A DNA stretch of 64,000 bases from Paenibacillus castaneae (GCF_002884445.1 NZ_KZ614144.1:6023920-6087919), one strand, 5' to 3'; positions 25,677 to 34,604 are shown, counted from the stretch's first letter. The notes: a model not told the origin generated them from the sequence alone. Numbers and translations are program-made.

Positions 25677-27986
25677 TTACTTCTTCCACTCCTCCGGCAG
25701 CAGCCGTTGATACTGATTTTGCAAATACCGATCGTCTATGAGCACAAGCGTTCCACGATCGGTTTCCGAGCGAATCAAGCGCCCGCCAGCCTGCAGCACC
25801 TTATTCATACCAGGGAAGACGTAAGCATAGTCATAGCCGTTCTTGCCGTCCTCGTTGAAATAGTCTCTCAGCATATTCCGCTCCACACCAATCTGCGGCA
25901 AACCAACACCAACAACGATCACACCGATTAATCGATCTCCCGCCAAATCAACACCCTCTGAGAATACGCCGCCCATAACTGCAAAACCAATTAATGAGCG
26001 CTCGTTCCCTGCTTGAAAGCTCTCTAAGAAGCGATCCCTCTCCTCCTCAGACATATCCGTTCTCTGAAGCAGCACCTCTGAATCGGATTCCGAGCCAGCG
26101 GGGATAGACCACTCCTTAAGCTCCATATAGGTCTCATATACCGCGTTCATATAGGCGTATGAAGGGAAAAACACGAAATAATTACCCGGCCGCTCGTCCA
26201 TCAGCTCCATAATCAGCTTTGCAATCGGCAACTTTGATTCATCTCGATCATGATAACGGGTCGATAGCGGTTTAATGACAACATCAAGCTGCTCCTTTGA
26301 GAAGGGTGACGGAATCGCGAGTGTGTAGTCATCCTCCCCCGCTCCAAGCATGTCCATATAATACGATACAGGTGAGAGGGTGGCGGAGAAATAAATATGG
26401 GATCGATACCCTTTGCCCATCCCCTGCAGCAATTGCGAGGGGTCAAGGCAAAACAGCTTCAGCCGAACATCATTCTTCGACAGCTCGGTGTAGACGACAT
26501 ACCGATCATCGTACAGCTTTGCTGTTCGGACAAAATTTTGCGCTGCAAAATACGTATCAAGAAGCAGCCCGCCGCCGCTTCCGCTAATACCGGCCGCAAG
26601 CGCCTGTCCGGCAGCAGATGCGAATGCATCCACCAGCGCAACGAGCTCCTCAGGCAGCTGCCGCTCGATTAATTGAGGCGCACCGTCGCTTCTTTTGCGC
26701 AGTGCAATGAAATAATCATTAACTTCCTTCGCCGTGCGATAGCCTTCGCCATGCACACCTTTCAGTTCACGCTGAAGCGCTAGAAATGGAGATTTAGAGA
26801 GCTCAGCTGAGAACATTTCACGCGCCCGGTCAACTAAATTATGCGCCTCGTCCACAAGCAGCGCTGTCCGCTTCTTCATCTCCGCATATTGACGCTTAAG
26901 CGAGATACGCGGATCAAAAATATAATTGTAATCGCAAACGACCGCATCAGCCGCATACGCCAAATCTAGCGAGTACTCAAATGGACATACCATATGCTTC
27001 CGTGCATATGCTTCAATAACCGATCTGGTCATGACCGTCTCGTTGTCTAATATATCAAGCACTGCTCCATTTATCCGATCATAATAGCCGTCCGCATAAG
27101 GACAATGATCTTTCTCGCAGCGCACTTCCGTTTGAAAACAAATCTTATCCTTTGCCGTTATCGTAACAGCGTGAAGCTGAAGCCCCTTACCGCGCATCAA
27201 TAGAAGCGCATCCTCGGCAGCCGCCCGCGTCGTCGTTCTCGCTGTCAAATAATAAAACCGCTGCAGCATGCCCGCTCCCATCGCTTTGATCGTCGGGAAA
27301 GTAGTCGATATGGTTTTGCCGATGCCGGTTGGCGCCTTGGCAAATAAACGCACGCCTTCCTCAATCGATTTGTATACCGCCCCAGCCAGCTTGCGTTGTC
27401 CAGCGCGATACCCATCAAAAGGAAAGGCAAGCTCCCGAATGCTCTCATTTCTCGCCTGCTCGTGCTTGCGGCGCTGCTGCGCATAGGGTGCGTAGCGTGC
27501 GACCGTATCATAAACGTATTGCTCCAGCTGCGGGAAGCTGACCTCCCGCACAAACCGCAGCTCCTCCTCTGTTTCCGTCTGCACATAAGTCAGCTGAACA
27601 CGCATTGCCGCCTGATCATGCTCCTTCGCGTACATATAGGCATAGAACAGCGCCTGCGCCCAATGCACAGGGGCACCGTCCTCGGTTATCCTTGATAGAT
27701 CGCCGCTTGTCGATTTAATTTCGTCCACAGTAATGAGCGGTTCTGTCATCAGCAGCCCGTCACAGCGTCCATCCACGACAAAAAGCAGATCATCCACTGT
27801 GATGTCTGCTTTTACGTAGACCTCCTTGAGATCCTGCTCGCCATAAGTTCGCTGTACTCTCTGATGCGCCTTGGTGCCCTCATGCATCGTATCGATCGCG
27901 TTTAGCCGCACATCGATGCTCCCGCTGCGAAATACATATTCGACTAAGTTTCTCACCGATATCGTGACCGTATCATCCATTAGCAT
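25677..27986 (-). CDS. XPD/DinG-type DNA helicase with N-terminal PD-(D/E)XK nuclease-like domain
   Basis: 769-residue superfamily 2 helicase. Residues ~1-170 look like a PD-(D/E)XK nuclease (VVDGRCDGLL then VDEIKST, the D...ExK pattern). The helicase core has Walker A APTGIGKT and DEAH box LLVDEAHN. Between them is a four-cysteine cluster (CFQTEVRC, then CP, then VCPFEY) that in XPD/DinG relatives holds a [4Fe-4S] cluster. Motif VI is GGRLIRSETDRG. A LexA-type box lies 26 bp upstream, so the gene is probably SOS-induced and acts in DNA repair. Confidence 0.88.
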   Translation of the reverse strand: MLMDDTVTISVRNLVEYVFRSGSIDVRLNAIDTMHEGTKAHQRVQRTYGEQDLKEVYVKADITVDDLLFVVDGRCDGLLMTEPLITVDEIKSTSGDLSRITEDGAPVHWAQALFYAYMYAKEHDQAAMRVQLTYVQTETEEELRFVREVSFPQLEQYVYDTVARYAPYAQQRRKHEQARNESIRELAFPFDGYRAGQRKLAGAVYKSIEEGVRLFAKAPTGIGKTISTTFPTIKAMGAGMLQRFYYLTARTTTRAAAEDALLLMRGKGLQLHAVTITAKDKICFQTEVRCEKDHCPYADGYYDRINGAVLDILDNETVMTRSVIEAYARKHMVCPFEYSLDLAYAADAVVCDYNYIFDPRISLKRQYAEMKKRTALLVDEAHNLVDRAREMFSAELSKSPFLALQRELKGVHGEGYRTAKEVNDYFIALRKRSDGAPQLIERQLPEELVALVDAFASAAGQALAAGISGSGGGLLLDTYFAAQNFVRTAKLYDDRYVVYTELSKNDVRLKLFCLDPSQLLQGMGKGYRSHIYFSATLSPVSYYMDMLGAGEDDYTLAIPSPFSKEQLDVVIKPLSTRYHDRDESKLPIAKLIMELMDERPGNYFVFFPSYAYMNAVYETYMELKEWSIPAGSESDSEVLLQRTDMSEEERDRFLESFQAGNERSLIGFAVMGGVFSEGVDLAGDRLIGVIVVGVGLPQIGVERNMLRDYFNEDGKNGYDYAYVFPGMNKVLQAGGRLIRSETDRGTLVLIDDRYLQNQYQRLLPEEWKK

Positions 27987-28012
27987 ATCGTCCTATCAAC
28001 CGCTCCCATAAA

Positions 28013-28024
28013 GAACATTTGTTC
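28013..28024. promoter_or_regulatory. LexA (SOS) box for the helicase gene
   Basis: GAACATTTGTTC fits the Gram-positive LexA core GAAC-N4-GTTC exactly. It is just downstream of a TACAAT -10 on the minus strand, where bound LexA would block the helicase promoter. A weaker copy, GAACATACGTTA with one mismatch in the eight core bases, lies at 28098-28109. Confidence 0.65.
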
Positions 28025-28095
28025 TTTTATTGTACCACAAGCGGCAGAGGAATGACTTATTGTAAAGCATGCGAACATACTCGTTTGACACTCCC

Positions 28096-28145
28096 TTGAA
28101 CATACGTTAACCTTATTATATATTATACTATAATATATATAATAA
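28096..28145 (+). promoter_or_regulatory. Promoter and AT-rich palindrome of the ferredoxin-NADP reductase gene
   Basis: TTGAAC at 28096-28101 and TATATT at 28119-28124 (17-bp spacer). Overlapping the -10 is a perfect palindrome TATATATTATA-C-TATAATATATA (28117-28139), a likely repressor site. A related AT-rich dyad precedes the SufR-like regulator gene at about 29915-29947. Confidence 0.5.
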
Positions 28146-28166
28146 AGTTGAAGGGGAGAACTTCTT

Positions 28167-29162
28167 GTGACATCTGCACAATCAGATTCATTTATAGATA
28201 TAACGATTATCGGCGGGGGCCCAGCCGGCATGTTCGCCGCATTCTATGCAGGAATGCGCCAAGCAAGTGTCAAAATCATTGATAGCATGCCGCAGCTCGG
28301 CGGACAGCTAGTAGCTCTATACCCAGAAAAATATATATACGATGTTGCCGGATTTCCTAAAATTACAGCATTACAGCTTGTTAATAATTTAAAAGACCAA
28401 ATGAACCATTTTCCGGTACAAGTACAACTCGAAGAAAAGGTGCTGCAGGTCATCAAGAAGGATGAGCATCATTTCGAGATTATTACCGATAAAGCTGTTC
28501 ATTACAGCAAATCTGTCATTATTACGGGCGGAGTGGGCGCGTTTGAGCCCCGTCGACTAGAGCTGGAGGAAGCGAGTCGTTTCGAGAAAACGAATCTAGA
28601 CTACTTTGTAAACGAATTAGACAGCTATGCAGGTAAAAGAGTAGTCATAAATGGCGGCGGCGATTCGGCTATTGATTGGGCGCTTATGCTTGAGCCAATA
28701 GCCGAAGAGGTGACGCTGATTCACAGGCGGGACAAGTTCCGCGCTCATGAGCATAGCGTAGACAATCTTATGAAATCAAAAGTTAATGTTGTCACTCCCG
28801 CTGAAATTACAGCATTGCATGGCGGCGAGCAAATAGAAAAAATCACTCTTACTTTTAAATCTGGGGAGACACGTGATATTGATTGCGATGCTCTCATCGT
28901 AAATTTCGGCTTCATTTCTTCGCTTGGACCTATCTCAGAATGGGGATTAGACATTCAGAATGGCTCCATTGTTGTCGATACCCGAATGGAGACGAATATT
29001 CCCGGTATTTTTGCAGCTGGCGATATTACGACCTATCCAGGAAAACTGAAGCTGATTACGGTTGGATTCGGAGAAGCTCCCACTGCAATTAATAACGCCA
29101 AGGTATATATCGACCCTGCCGCCAAGCTTTCCCCCGGTCACAGCAGTAATATGAAGTTCTAA
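28167..29162 (+). CDS. Ferredoxin-NADP reductase, thioredoxin-reductase-like (YumC type)
   Basis: 331 residues. It passes electrons between NADPH and ferredoxin or flavodoxin. The FAD motif is [19 protein letters not shown] and the NADPH motif [12 protein letters not shown]; a C-terminal [16 protein letters not shown] completes the FAD site. There is no CxxC, which separates it from true thioredoxin reductases. The start is GTG, preceded by AAGGGGAG. It is convergent with a SufR-like regulator whose 3' end overlaps its terminator. An AT-rich palindrome in its promoter suggests control by that regulator. Confidence 0.9.
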   Translation: MTSAQSDSFIDITIIGGGPAGMFAAFYAGMRQASVKIIDSMPQLGGQLVALYPEKYIYDVAGFPKITALQLVNNLKDQMNHFPVQVQLEEKVLQVIKKDEHHFEIITDKAVHYSKSVIITGGVGAFEPRRLELEEASRFEKTNLDYFVNELDSYAGKRVVINGGGDSAIDWALMLEPIAEEVTLIHRRDKFRAHEHSVDNLMKSKVNVVTPAEITALHGGEQIEKITLTFKSGETRDIDCDALIVNFGFISSLGPISEWGLDIQNGSIVVDTRMETNIPGIFAAGDITTYPGKLKLITVGFGEAPTAINNAKVYIDPAAKLSPGHSSNMKF

Positions 29163-29169
29163 ATAAACA

Positions 29170-29207
29170 AAAACAGTGAGATGTCCTTTGACGTCTCACT
29201 GTTTTTT
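29170..29207. terminator. Terminator overlapping the regulator 3' end
   Basis: AAAACAGTGAGA pairs with TCTCACTGTTTT and is followed by T residues on the plus strand; the A-tract before it would serve the minus strand too. It overlaps the stop codon of the SufR-like gene at 29196. Confidence 0.75.
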
Positions 29208-29849
29208 TGCTTTTCTTTTTCTAATAGAGTAGGTGCATCGTTGGCCGCCTTTGACTAGACACTCGGTTCGCTCCACATCCGCATCACCGAGCAGCGATTG
29301 AAACAGCTTCAATTCACACTGGCAGGCATGCTGATAATTCGATGCTACTTGTTCGATGGGACAATTATGCTCCTTTAACCAGAACTGATCGTCATCGGTC
29401 ATTTCCCATTCGACCATATAGCCATTCTCGTTCTGAATGCCTGCAAGCGTAGAGACACGATCTGCTAAATCTTTGCCTTCCATGCTCATCGCGTATGTTT
29501 TAACCATCTTATCCTTGCGGCCTTCAAAGAGCTGCTCAACGGCCGAATCCCCGAAATTTTCAACAAGCTCATCTAGTAAATCATTTGTTAATGTATGATA
29601 TTTCCGTGGGAAGAAACTGTCGGATTGTTTAGTTAAACTATAAACAGCTGTTGGCCTGCCCATGGATTGCCTTATTGTTTTGGATGTAATGAGGTTATCC
29701 CTCTCTAATGATTGAATATGGCGTCTAACGGCCATGATCGTTATGCCTAATTCCTCCGTGAGCTCCTTTGTCGATAAATCACCTTTCGTCTTGAGAAGCT
29801 GCAGGATGTATGTTCTCGTCGAAAGCTGTCCCCGATCTATCCTTGTCAT
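29196..29849 (-). CDS. SufR-like helix-turn-helix regulator with C-terminal cysteine cluster
   Basis: 217 residues. The N-terminal winged helix (STKELTEELGITIMAVRRHIQSL then a GRPTAVYSLT wing) and a C-terminal domain with NCPIEQVASNYQHACQC, then TECLVKGGQRCTY. The first two cysteines are spaced C-x12-C as in SufR, the Fe-S-sensing repressor of Fe-S assembly genes (COG2345 group); the following spacings differ. It is convergent with the ferredoxin-NADP reductase and both promoters hold AT-rich dyads. Likely role: an iron-sulfur or redox sensor controlling itself and that reductase. Cluster binding is inferred. Confidence 0.75.
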   Translation of the reverse strand: MTRIDRGQLSTRTYILQLLKTKGDLSTKELTEELGITIMAVRRHIQSLERDNLITSKTIRQSMGRPTAVYSLTKQSDSFFPRKYHTLTNDLLDELVENFGDSAVEQLFEGRKDKMVKTYAMSMEGKDLADRVSTLAGIQNENGYMVEWEMTDDDQFWLKEHNCPIEQVASNYQHACQCELKLFQSLLGDADVERTECLVKGGQRCTYSIRKRKAKKQ

Positions 29850-29975
29850 TAATAATCACCATCCGCTGTGTTTCAATTTACGCCTGAGCCCCTCTATCAT
29901 ACTACATTTGACCCTTTATATACTATTACATATAATATATTTAATAACACTATTTTTTGGGAATACAAACTTCAA

Positions 29976-29995
29976 TTACATAAGTGCTTATGTAA
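29976..29995. promoter_or_regulatory. 20-bp palindrome upstream of the MBL-fold gene
   Basis: TTACATAAGTGCTTATGTAA is a perfect inverted repeat 24 bp before the ATG at 30020. It is a probable operator; the protein that binds it is unknown. Confidence 0.5.
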
Positions 29996-30019
29996 GAATT
30001 AGGAAAGAGGTTAACAGAA

Positions 30020-31114
30020 ATGCTTCTATTTATTAGCATCATCGCTCTGCTCGTAATCATCGTGTACTTGGTGCTGCAATATTATCCCCCGCTCGGTGCA
30101 GGCCAGTCGAGGGAGGGGCGGCGGCAGCTAAGCCGCTCGAAGCAGCATGACAACAAGAAGTTTATAAACGCAATACCAACAAATATGGAGACAACATTTG
30201 GAGAGAAGCTTAAACTGCTTCTCCAGTTCATGAAAGGCAATCCGCATGGGAGGCCCCCAAAGCCTGTCGCCATTGAGCCACTGGGCGAGGTGTATGTCGG
30301 ACAAGAGCATCAACCTAAGCTCACCTGGTTTGGCCATTCCGCTGCACTGCTTCAATTAGATGGGAAAACCGTGCTGCTCGATCCCATGTTCGGCAGAGCT
30401 CCCTCGCCCTTTCCAATGATCGGGGGAAAACGGTTTAGCGACAAGCTTCCTTTCGACATCGAGCAGCTGCCAGTAATTGATGCCGTGCTTATTTCCCATG
30501 ATCATTACGATCATCTAGATTATGGCTCGATTGTGAAGCTGAAGGATAAGGTGAAGCAGTTTTTCGTTCCGCTTGGTGTAGCGCCGCATCTGGTAAAATG
30601 GGGGGTAAATCCTGCAAAAATAGAAGAGCATGATTGGTGGGAGGAGTTTTCCTTTCAGGGTCTTCAGCTGGCCTGTACGCCAGCCCGGCACTTCTCCGGA
30701 AGAAGCCTTACGGATCGTGATGCCACGCTGTGGTGTTCATGGGTTATACAGGGAAGAAATACAAAAATATTTTTTAGCGGTGATAGCGGTTATGGCCCTC
30801 ACTTTAAAGAAATCGGCAAAAAATACGGGCCGTTCGATCTCACTTTAATGGAATGCGGGCAATACGATGAGCGCTGGGCTGCTATTCATATGATGCCTGA
30901 GGAAACCGTACAAGCCCATCTAGATGTTAAGGGAAAGGTCATGATTCCAATACATTGGGGCGCTTTCACACTGGCGCTGCATAATTGGACGGACCCCGTA
31001 GAACGCGCCTTGAAGGCAGCCAAAGAACAGAAAGCAATCATTGCCACTCCAAAAATAGGCGAGACTGTATTCATACAAGCAGCTGCATACCCATCCTTTG
31101 AATGGTGGCGTTGA
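30020..31114 (+). CDS. Membrane-anchored metallo-beta-lactamase-fold hydrolase (NAPE-PLD/UlaG-like)
   Basis: 364 residues. An N-terminal helix (about 3-20) anchors the protein. The domain then shows the metal motif SHDHYDHLD, a FSGDSGYGPHF segment and a late IPIHWGAF histidine, as in the NAPE-hydrolysing phospholipase D and UlaG-like lactonase branch of the MBL fold. The substrate is unknown; a phospholipid or lactone is possible. The start follows AAAGAGG. It stands alone, divergent from the SufR-like regulator and preceded by a 20-bp palindrome. Confidence 0.82.
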   Translation: MLLFISIIALLVIIVYLVLQYYPPLGAGQSREGRRQLSRSKQHDNKKFINAIPTNMETTFGEKLKLLLQFMKGNPHGRPPKPVAIEPLGEVYVGQEHQPKLTWFGHSAALLQLDGKTVLLDPMFGRAPSPFPMIGGKRFSDKLPFDIEQLPVIDAVLISHDHYDHLDYGSIVKLKDKVKQFFVPLGVAPHLVKWGVNPAKIEEHDWWEEFSFQGLQLACTPARHFSGRSLTDRDATLWCSWVIQGRNTKIFFSGDSGYGPHFKEIGKKYGPFDLTLMECGQYDERWAAIHMMPEETVQAHLDVKGKVMIPIHWGAFTLALHNWTDPVERALKAAKEQKAIIATPKIGETVFIQAAAYPSFEWWR

Positions 31115-31156
31115 ACGTACTTCCGCTCTTTACGTCAGAAGCTTTAGTACATACAA

Positions 31157-31178
31157 AAAGGGCGCCGCAGCGCCCTTT
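31157..31178. terminator. Bidirectional terminator
   Basis: AAAGGGCGC and GCGCCCTTT form a perfect 9-bp stem with loop CGCA, between the MBL-fold gene and the convergent acidic-protein gene. Confidence 0.75.
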
Positions 31179-31197
31179 CCTTATCTATGCTTTCACA

Positions 31198-31557
31198 TCA
31201 GAGCTCTTCTGTTTCTTCCTCGGGATACTTGCCCACACCGTTTAACAAATCAGTGCCGTGAAACTCCTCGACGATGGATGCAGGATCGACAGGACTGTCC
31301 ACTGCAATCGCATCTGCATCCGGAACGGCAGCAAGCTCCTCTGAAATTTCCTCTGCTTTATCCACCTCATTGTCTAACTCATCATCAGCTCTTGCTGCAG
31401 CATAATCATGCGGATACTGCTTGAGCAGCGTCTCTGATGCTTCAGGCACAGCGCCTTGCTGCGTCTCTTCCGTAAATAAACCAAACTCAGGATCAATATC
31501 TTTCTCCGTTACAAAGCTGTGAGACTGGTGTCTATCTCGAATAGGCTCGTCTGCCAT
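31198..31557 (-). CDS. Acidic protein of unknown function (119 aa)
   Basis: 119 residues, strongly acidic, with many Glu, Asp and Ala and no hydrophobic segment or Cys. I do not recognise the family. Ribosome site AAGGAGG stands well before the ATG, supporting translation. It follows the PP2C phosphatase gene by 63 bp on the same strand and could be co-transcribed. The composition suggests a largely disordered cytoplasmic protein. Confidence 0.65.
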   Translation of the reverse strand: MADEPIRDRHQSHSFVTEKDIDPEFGLFTEETQQGAVPEASETLLKQYPHDYAAARADDELDNEVDKAEEISEELAAVPDADAIAVDSPVDPASIVEEFHGTDLLNGVGKYPEEETEEL

Positions 31558-31620
31558 TATGATTACCTCCTTAGTCGTTTCTACTTTATACTACCCACTT
31601 TAAATGCTTTTCGAACCAAA

Positions 31621-32463
31621 TCATTCGCAACAAGCTAATATCACAATGGTCGCATTATCTTGATACGGATTCTGCTGAGCAAGGACATGCTGCAAAATAA
31701 ACTCGGCGGCCTCTGCTGGCCCACGGGTTGCGGCCTCCTCCAGCAGCAGCTCGGATAATTCCTCATAAATACCATCACTGCACAATAATATCCAGTCGCC
31801 TGCAGATAGATGGATCGGCGCTTGGTTAGCACTGATTTCAGTTATTTCAGGAATGCCGAGATAGCTTGTCAATAAGTGGCGATCTTGATGCATCTCCGCC
31901 TCCTCTCTCGCAAGCGTCCCCGACGCAACATATTCGTCCAGTCGATTGCCGTAGTTGTGATCCCGAGTCAATTGAACAAGCTCGCTGTTCTTATACAAAT
32001 AAATACGACTGTCTCCTGCGGATATCCAGTACAGCTGCTCCTCTTGAATGACAGCGGCAATAAGGGTCGTTCCAACGTTCCATTCCAGATCATGATCCAG
32101 CGCCAGCTCAAAGACCGTTTGGTTAGCCCTATGCAGCGCCCGTTCAAGCGCTTGCGGAACGGTTTCCTCCGCCGATCTTTTCCTGTATTCGTTCAGCATC
32201 GTTTGCACCGCAAGCTCGCCTGCTTCTCTTCCCATTGCCATCCCGCCCATTCCATCAGCTAGGATAGCTAATACGTCAGGCTGCTTTATCATCTCCGAAT
32301 CCTGCTGGGTAGAGATATAGAAAGTATCCTGCTGCTGCTCGCGTTCACCGATATGCTGCGCGTGGCCAGTTATAATGTTTATCGCCGCAAATTTTCTCCG
32401 ACGGCCTATAAAAAGCAGCTTCAGCAGCATTGCCAACCCTTTTCTTAGCCATCTTCTGATCAT
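31621..32463 (-). CDS. PP2C-family serine/threonine protein phosphatase
   Basis: 280 residues. Metal-binding motifs of the family are present: GEREQQQDTF, LADGMGGMAMG, ILLCSDGIYEEL and a final QDNATIVIL. The N-terminal ~35 residues include a basic/hydrophobic segment (LRKGLAMLLKLLFIGRRRK) that may associate with the membrane. The enzyme dephosphorylates Ser/Thr residues using Mn or Mg. In Bacillus the PrpC phosphatase is paired with the PrkC kinase; no kinase gene is adjacent here, so this is a stand-alone paralogue. Confidence 0.88.
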   Translation of the reverse strand: MIRRWLRKGLAMLLKLLFIGRRRKFAAINIITGHAQHIGEREQQQDTFYISTQQDSEMIKQPDVLAILADGMGGMAMGREAGELAVQTMLNEYRKRSAEETVPQALERALHRANQTVFELALDHDLEWNVGTTLIAAVIQEEQLYWISAGDSRIYLYKNSELVQLTRDHNYGNRLDEYVASGTLAREEAEMHQDRHLLTSYLGIPEITEISANQAPIHLSAGDWILLCSDGIYEELSELLLEEAATRGPAEAAEFILQHVLAQQNPYQDNATIVILACCE

Positions 32464-32574
32464 GCGATCCCCACCTTGTCTTCGCTTAGCTCGCGCATAT
32501 TACGTCATCTACCATTTTATTGAGTCAGACCATTATTTATACCGGAAGTCTCCAAACCAAAGCTCCCTGTAAAC

Positions 32575-32632
32575 AAAAAAAGCCTAGCTCTGCGAGAACG
32601 GCGATGGCCATTCCTGCAATGCTCGGCTTTTT
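32575..32632. terminator. Terminator with long loop before the ydjO gene
   Basis: AAAAAAGCCTAGC pairs with GCTCGGCTTTTTT with one mismatch. It separates the YdjO gene (minus strand, ending 32661) from the phosphatase gene. Confidence 0.55.
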
Positions 32633-32660
32633 TCTGTGACTTCAGATTAAGGCATTTAAC

Positions 32661-32891
32661 CTACAAAATAGGTGTGCCTTTCTTTAGTCCCTTCATATCA
32701 CTATTGGAGTTATTGAGCGCGGGCAGCATCTTCTCGCCGCTGACCATTGGTTCATGGCAGATTAAACAGGTCGGAACGTGATCAAAAGCAAAATTATCAC
32801 GCATCCAGCTGTTACACCCTTCTGTCTCACATGTCCATACCTTCGTGTTTTCTTCCGGAATTTCTTCAAGCGGTTTTTTACGATTGTACAT
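32661..32891 (-). CDS. ydjO: YdjO family cold-inducible zinc-ribbon-like protein
   Basis: 76 residues. The pattern TWxC-x4-C-x-W-x-R-x-NF followed by C-x2-C is conserved: here VWTCETEGCNSWMRDNFAF then TCLICHEPM. This four-cysteine arrangement is that of B. subtilis YdjO, a small protein induced by cold, and probably binds zinc. Its function is unknown. It is monocistronic, with a terminator on its 3' side and a ribosome site (AAAGGGGGACTG) before the ATG. Confidence 0.85.
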   Translation of the reverse strand: MYNRKKPLEEIPEENTKVWTCETEGCNSWMRDNFAFDHVPTCLICHEPMVSGEKMLPALNNSNSDMKGLKKGTPIL

Positions 32892-33043
32892 GGTCAGTCC
32901 CCCTTTGCGCTAAAAAAGGAAAAACTGCCTCGAACTTATGAGTAAGGGGCAGTTATCATTTATAAGTAGCAGTGTATTGTAAATAGGTCATACGAACTTA
33001 CATTGATTTCATTGTACCACATTTCGTCCCAGAAAGGCAAACC

Positions 33044-33718
33044 TCAACCCCCATTTTTGAGCCTTTTTTTTGAGAATTCACAATAATGTGCAAATAGCTG
33101 TTCAACGGGCTTGAAATACAAATGTCCGTCCTCCCAAGGCTGGAAATGCAGGTCCATTCTTGAGTCGCCCCAATCGGCTGGAGTGCCAGCAGTGCTTAAT
33201 TTCCCAGGCAGTGCTGGCTTCTCCACGACGGCAGGAAACTCCTGATAACCAAACAGCATATTCTCATGCATTGCAATGATTTCGTATTTCGGACCATGGA
33301 AGGCCTGCTCCTCTTGAAGCTGATAATGGTAATAAATATAGCTCGCTGCCATTTCCGGCTTTAGATGCGCCACTCTGCCTACACGCCGCTCTACTGTATC
33401 CTTGCGAAGCCAGTGATCATAGCTTGCCGGCTCATTGAAATGAAACACGTCAATCATCGGAACCCACTTCCGCGCCGCTCTCTGTCCCGGCCAATCATCA
33501 AGAAAGGCGGCCATTCCAGGCAGCAGCTCCTCTGGCTCAAGCTGCCGATCTATGCATTCACAATAGACAAACACATTGCGCTCCCACTTGAAGCAGCCTA
33601 CTGTCATTATTTCTCCTCGCTCCATGAGCTGTTGTATTGCCCCTTCGCTTTGCGCTGCTTCGATCGCTTCTTTCTCAAATCCTTCTTTTATGTACGCTCG
33701 TGCAATAACTCTAAACAT
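33044..33718 (-). CDS. Conserved hypothetical protein, possible dimeric alpha/beta barrel (224 aa)
   Basis: 224 residues; I do not recognise the family. It begins MFRVIARAYIKEGFEKEAIEA, which looks like a beta-alpha start of a ferredoxin-like (dimeric alpha-beta barrel) fold, and a second similar half may begin near HLKPEMAASYIYYHYQ. It is rich in Trp, Phe, Tyr and His, and has no signal peptide or membrane helix. The ATG has GGGGAGGAG six bases upstream; the longer frame that starts 64 codons earlier has no support. It stands alone. Confidence 0.7.
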   Translation of the reverse strand: MFRVIARAYIKEGFEKEAIEAAQSEGAIQQLMERGEIMTVGCFKWERNVFVYCECIDRQLEPEELLPGMAAFLDDWPGQRAARKWVPMIDVFHFNEPASYDHWLRKDTVERRVGRVAHLKPEMAASYIYYHYQLQEEQAFHGPKYEIIAMHENMLFGYQEFPAVVEKPALPGKLSTAGTPADWGDSRMDLHFQPWEDGHLYFKPVEQLFAHYCEFSKKRLKNGG

Positions 33719-33949
33719 AAGACTCCTCCCCTTCATGTATGTATAATAGATAACTATTGGTAAATTCAATCCTGATAGTCCAAGTTTATCATTCACCGCT
33801 CCAGCTGAGAACAGTAAACAATAGCGGGTGGTCCTATCGTCATTTAGCAAACAAATCCGATTCAATATTGTATAAATATATGGCTTAGGGAACAAAATAA
33901 AGCCAGGCAATGATTGCGCGTTTTACTGACGAATAGGAGGTTGACGACA

Positions 33950-34081
33950 TTGGAAAGCACAAGAGAGTTTGTCGAAAAGTTTAAAGCTACACAGCACAAA
34001 GCGGAGCTTAATAAGAGAAGAAGCGGCAATGGCAACCCGGCTGAGAGGCTATCTAACAAGAAGCACAGCACCAATAAATAA
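33950..34081 (+). CDS. Small basic protein, unknown (43 aa, TTG start)
   Basis: 43 residues starting at TTG (M-ESTREFVEKFKATQHKAEL) and ending KKHSTNK. It is very basic and hydrophilic with no Cys. The perfect AGGAGG eight bases before the TTG is the main support. The composition recalls small spore or nucleic-acid-binding peptides, but no family is assigned. Confidence 0.5.
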   Translation: MESTREFVEKFKATQHKAELNKRRSGNGNPAERLSNKKHSTNK

Positions 34082-34385
34082 ATAAGCTGGCGTGATGAGC
34101 TTTTGTAGAGCTTATTTGCGACAGCGAGTGGTACCCTGTTTGTATACTCCCGATTAATCTAATTGAAGGTACACCAATGGACATGGATGGGCCACTCTGC
34201 GATATGCTCTATCTTTGCTTGACGAAGTTGTTCCCTCGTAGCATCTGGCAACTTGCTTCATTACACTTGGGTTAAGACGCTCACTATTAAGAATGCTCTG
34301 GAAAATGACCCCTTTTTCGAGGGGTCATTTAGATTTATGACATTTATTACTTTTTTGGGTAACCCTTTCTACGGCCCCTTCTTCG
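34082..34385. other. Intergenic region with one hairpin
   Basis: No gene is supported here. AAATGACCCC and GGGGTCATTT (34303-34330) form a perfect 10-bp stem, not followed by a T run. The remaining sequence shows nothing recognisable. Confidence 0.4.
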
Positions 34386-34604
34386 TATGAGCTCATATCC
34401 GCTGCTTGTTTCGGAAATAGAACTAGTTTTTAGCTCTATTTCCTCGAAAGTAAGCCCAATCCTTAGAATAGAGCTAGTTTTTAGCTCTATTTCGCACACC
34501 TATCGTCATATGAGCCTATATCTGCTCGTTTTAACGGAAATAGAGCTAATTTCTAGCTCTATTTCTCCAAAAGTATGCTGAGTTTGTGGAATAGAGCTAG
34601 TTTT
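34386..34604. repeat. Tandem 123-bp unit of AAATAGAGCTA/TAGCTCTATTT palindromes
   Basis: Two imperfect copies of a ~123-bp unit start at 34386 and 34509 (TATGAGC-N2-ATATC-x-GCT...). Each unit carries two palindromes of the type AAATAGAGCTA-GTTTT-TAGCTCTATTT. The second palindrome of copy two is cut by the IS3 element, and palindrome sequence resumes after it at 35893. This looks like a REP-like non-coding dispersed repeat. Confidence 0.75.

Noticed and set aside
34303-34330. Terminator
   Set aside because: A perfect 10-bp stem is present but no T run follows on either strand, and the nearest gene on the plus strand ends more than 200 bp away.
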